64,000 nucleotides of DNA. It comes from Rhizobiaceae bacterium. Lineage in GTDB: Bacteria; Pseudomonadota; Alphaproteobacteria; Rhizobiales; Rhizobiaceae. Numbering within the stretch: position 1 is the first letter of the stretch; each line of letters begins with the position of its first letter. Where the stretch lies: NCBI GenBank assembly GCA_023953775.1, contig JAMLJD010000005.1, positions 48,025 through 112,024 of the forward strand, read 5' to 3'. Position numbers and translations under genes: made by a program. Below are positions 63,668-64,000 of the stretch, one piece after another. The notes below the pieces were generated by a model. It was not told the origin of the DNA and searched no databases. It saw only the letters and a program-made list of their open reading frames with translations.

Positions 63668-64000
63668 TTAAAGCGACCGTGCGCCGCGCGAGACGGCGCG
63701 CGCCAGCATGCCGGTCACCTGGGCTTCCGACTTCCTGAACGATGTCGCGTCGGCGGTCGTCACGTTGAAGACGATGCTGGCTCTCGACGGCGGATCGGCC
63801 GACATCATGAGCGCCTGGGGCGCTCGCGCGTCCCGTCCCGGCGCACCCGCCGCGCTCATGCCGCGCGCGCCGCCCAGCGACCCGGCATCGAGGAAGGACG
63901 GCGCGGCCGCCATTGCCGGGGCGGCGAACGGCAGCGGCGCGGCGGCGCCGGCGGCCTGTCCGCCAATGCCGCCGAACAGGCCGGTGAAGAAGGTCGTCGC
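63668..64000 (-). CDS. GTA tail tape-measure/minor tail protein (g11-like), C-terminal end
   Basis: Only the last 110 codons are visible; the gene continues past base 64000. The Ala/Gly-rich stretch (TGLFGGIGGQAAGAAAPLPF) and the closing SRASIVFNVTTADATSFRKS, then EAQVTGMLARAVSRGARSL, match the C-terminus of phage tail tape-measure proteins of the GTA orfg11 type. It lies upstream of g12 on the same strand. Confidence 0.8.
   Translation of the reverse strand, partial: ATTFFTGLFGGIGGQAAGAAAPLPFAAPAMAAAPSFLDAGSLGGARGMSAAGAPGRDARAPQALMMSADPPSRASIVFNVTTADATSFRKSEAQVTGMLARAVSRGARSL

Noticed and set aside
1..64000. CRISPR arrays, tRNA or rRNA genes, insertion sequences, integrase or attachment sites
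   Set aside because: I saw no regularly spaced repeats, no cloverleaf-like gene, no transposase or integrase gene, and no convincing direct repeats bordering the AT-rich gene at 17.5-18.8 kb.

Overview
The window is a high-GC chromosomal segment of an alphaproteobacterium, most likely a Hyphomicrobiales (Rhizobiales) member close to Mesorhizobium, Aminobacter and other Phyllobacteriaceae. This rests on gene order (aminopeptidase N / PleC-like kinase / glnE / two-component pair / degP; cycHJKL beside feuPQ; etfD beside a uracil-DNA glycosylase; a gene transfer agent cluster) and on GC-rich palindromic intergenic elements of the kind common in these genomes. No tRNA, rRNA or CRISPR array was recognised.

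Region 1 (1-5.5 kb) holds the 5' end of metH behind a palindromic operator, an ECF42-type sigma factor with its DGPF partner, a SemiSWEET transporter, and a TetR regulator / isovaleryl-CoA dehydrogenase / flavodoxin-fold gene set for leucine breakdown. Region 2 (5.5-15.3 kb) is accessory DNA: a small basic protein, two tandem exported caspase-like TPR genes (one with a cluster of frameshifts), a PcfJ-domain gene and a VapBC-type toxin-antitoxin pair. Region 3 (15.3-21.9 kb) resumes leucine catabolism with both methylcrotonyl-CoA carboxylase subunits. These are themselves separated by a DUF2200 gene, a strikingly AT-rich nuclease-ImmA/IrrE fusion gene, and a reductase gene preceded by paired palindromes.

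Region 4 (22-39.5 kb) is a run of mostly single-gene units: Sel1 and DUF305 proteins, a glutaredoxin-membrane fusion, a GST, AMP nucleosidase, an EEP hydrolase, ETF-ubiquinone oxidoreductase with a LiuR-like palindrome, a variant uracil-DNA glycosylase, a thioesterase, an XRE regulator divergent from a membrane protein, an EamA exporter, an orphan CoxL-type molybdoenzyme subunit and PepN. Region 5 (39.6-57.3 kb) is regulatory and cell-envelope core: PleC-like kinase, glnE, a two-component pair, DegP, a hydrolase-OsmC fusion, cycLKJH (cytochrome c maturation), a lipoprotein, feuQ, feuP and a feuN-like gene. Region 6 (57.4-64 kb) is the distal tail part of a gene transfer agent cluster (g11-g15) plus a holin-like gene; its head genes lie beyond the right edge.

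Functional links: isovaleryl-CoA dehydrogenase passes electrons to ETF and then to ETF-QO (28-30 kb), while MccAB carries out the following carboxylation step, so two separate loci serve leucine breakdown. The most unusual items are the AT-rich nuclease-peptidase fusion and the tandem caspase-TPR pair, whose caspase ends are nearly identical while their TPR tails have diverged.
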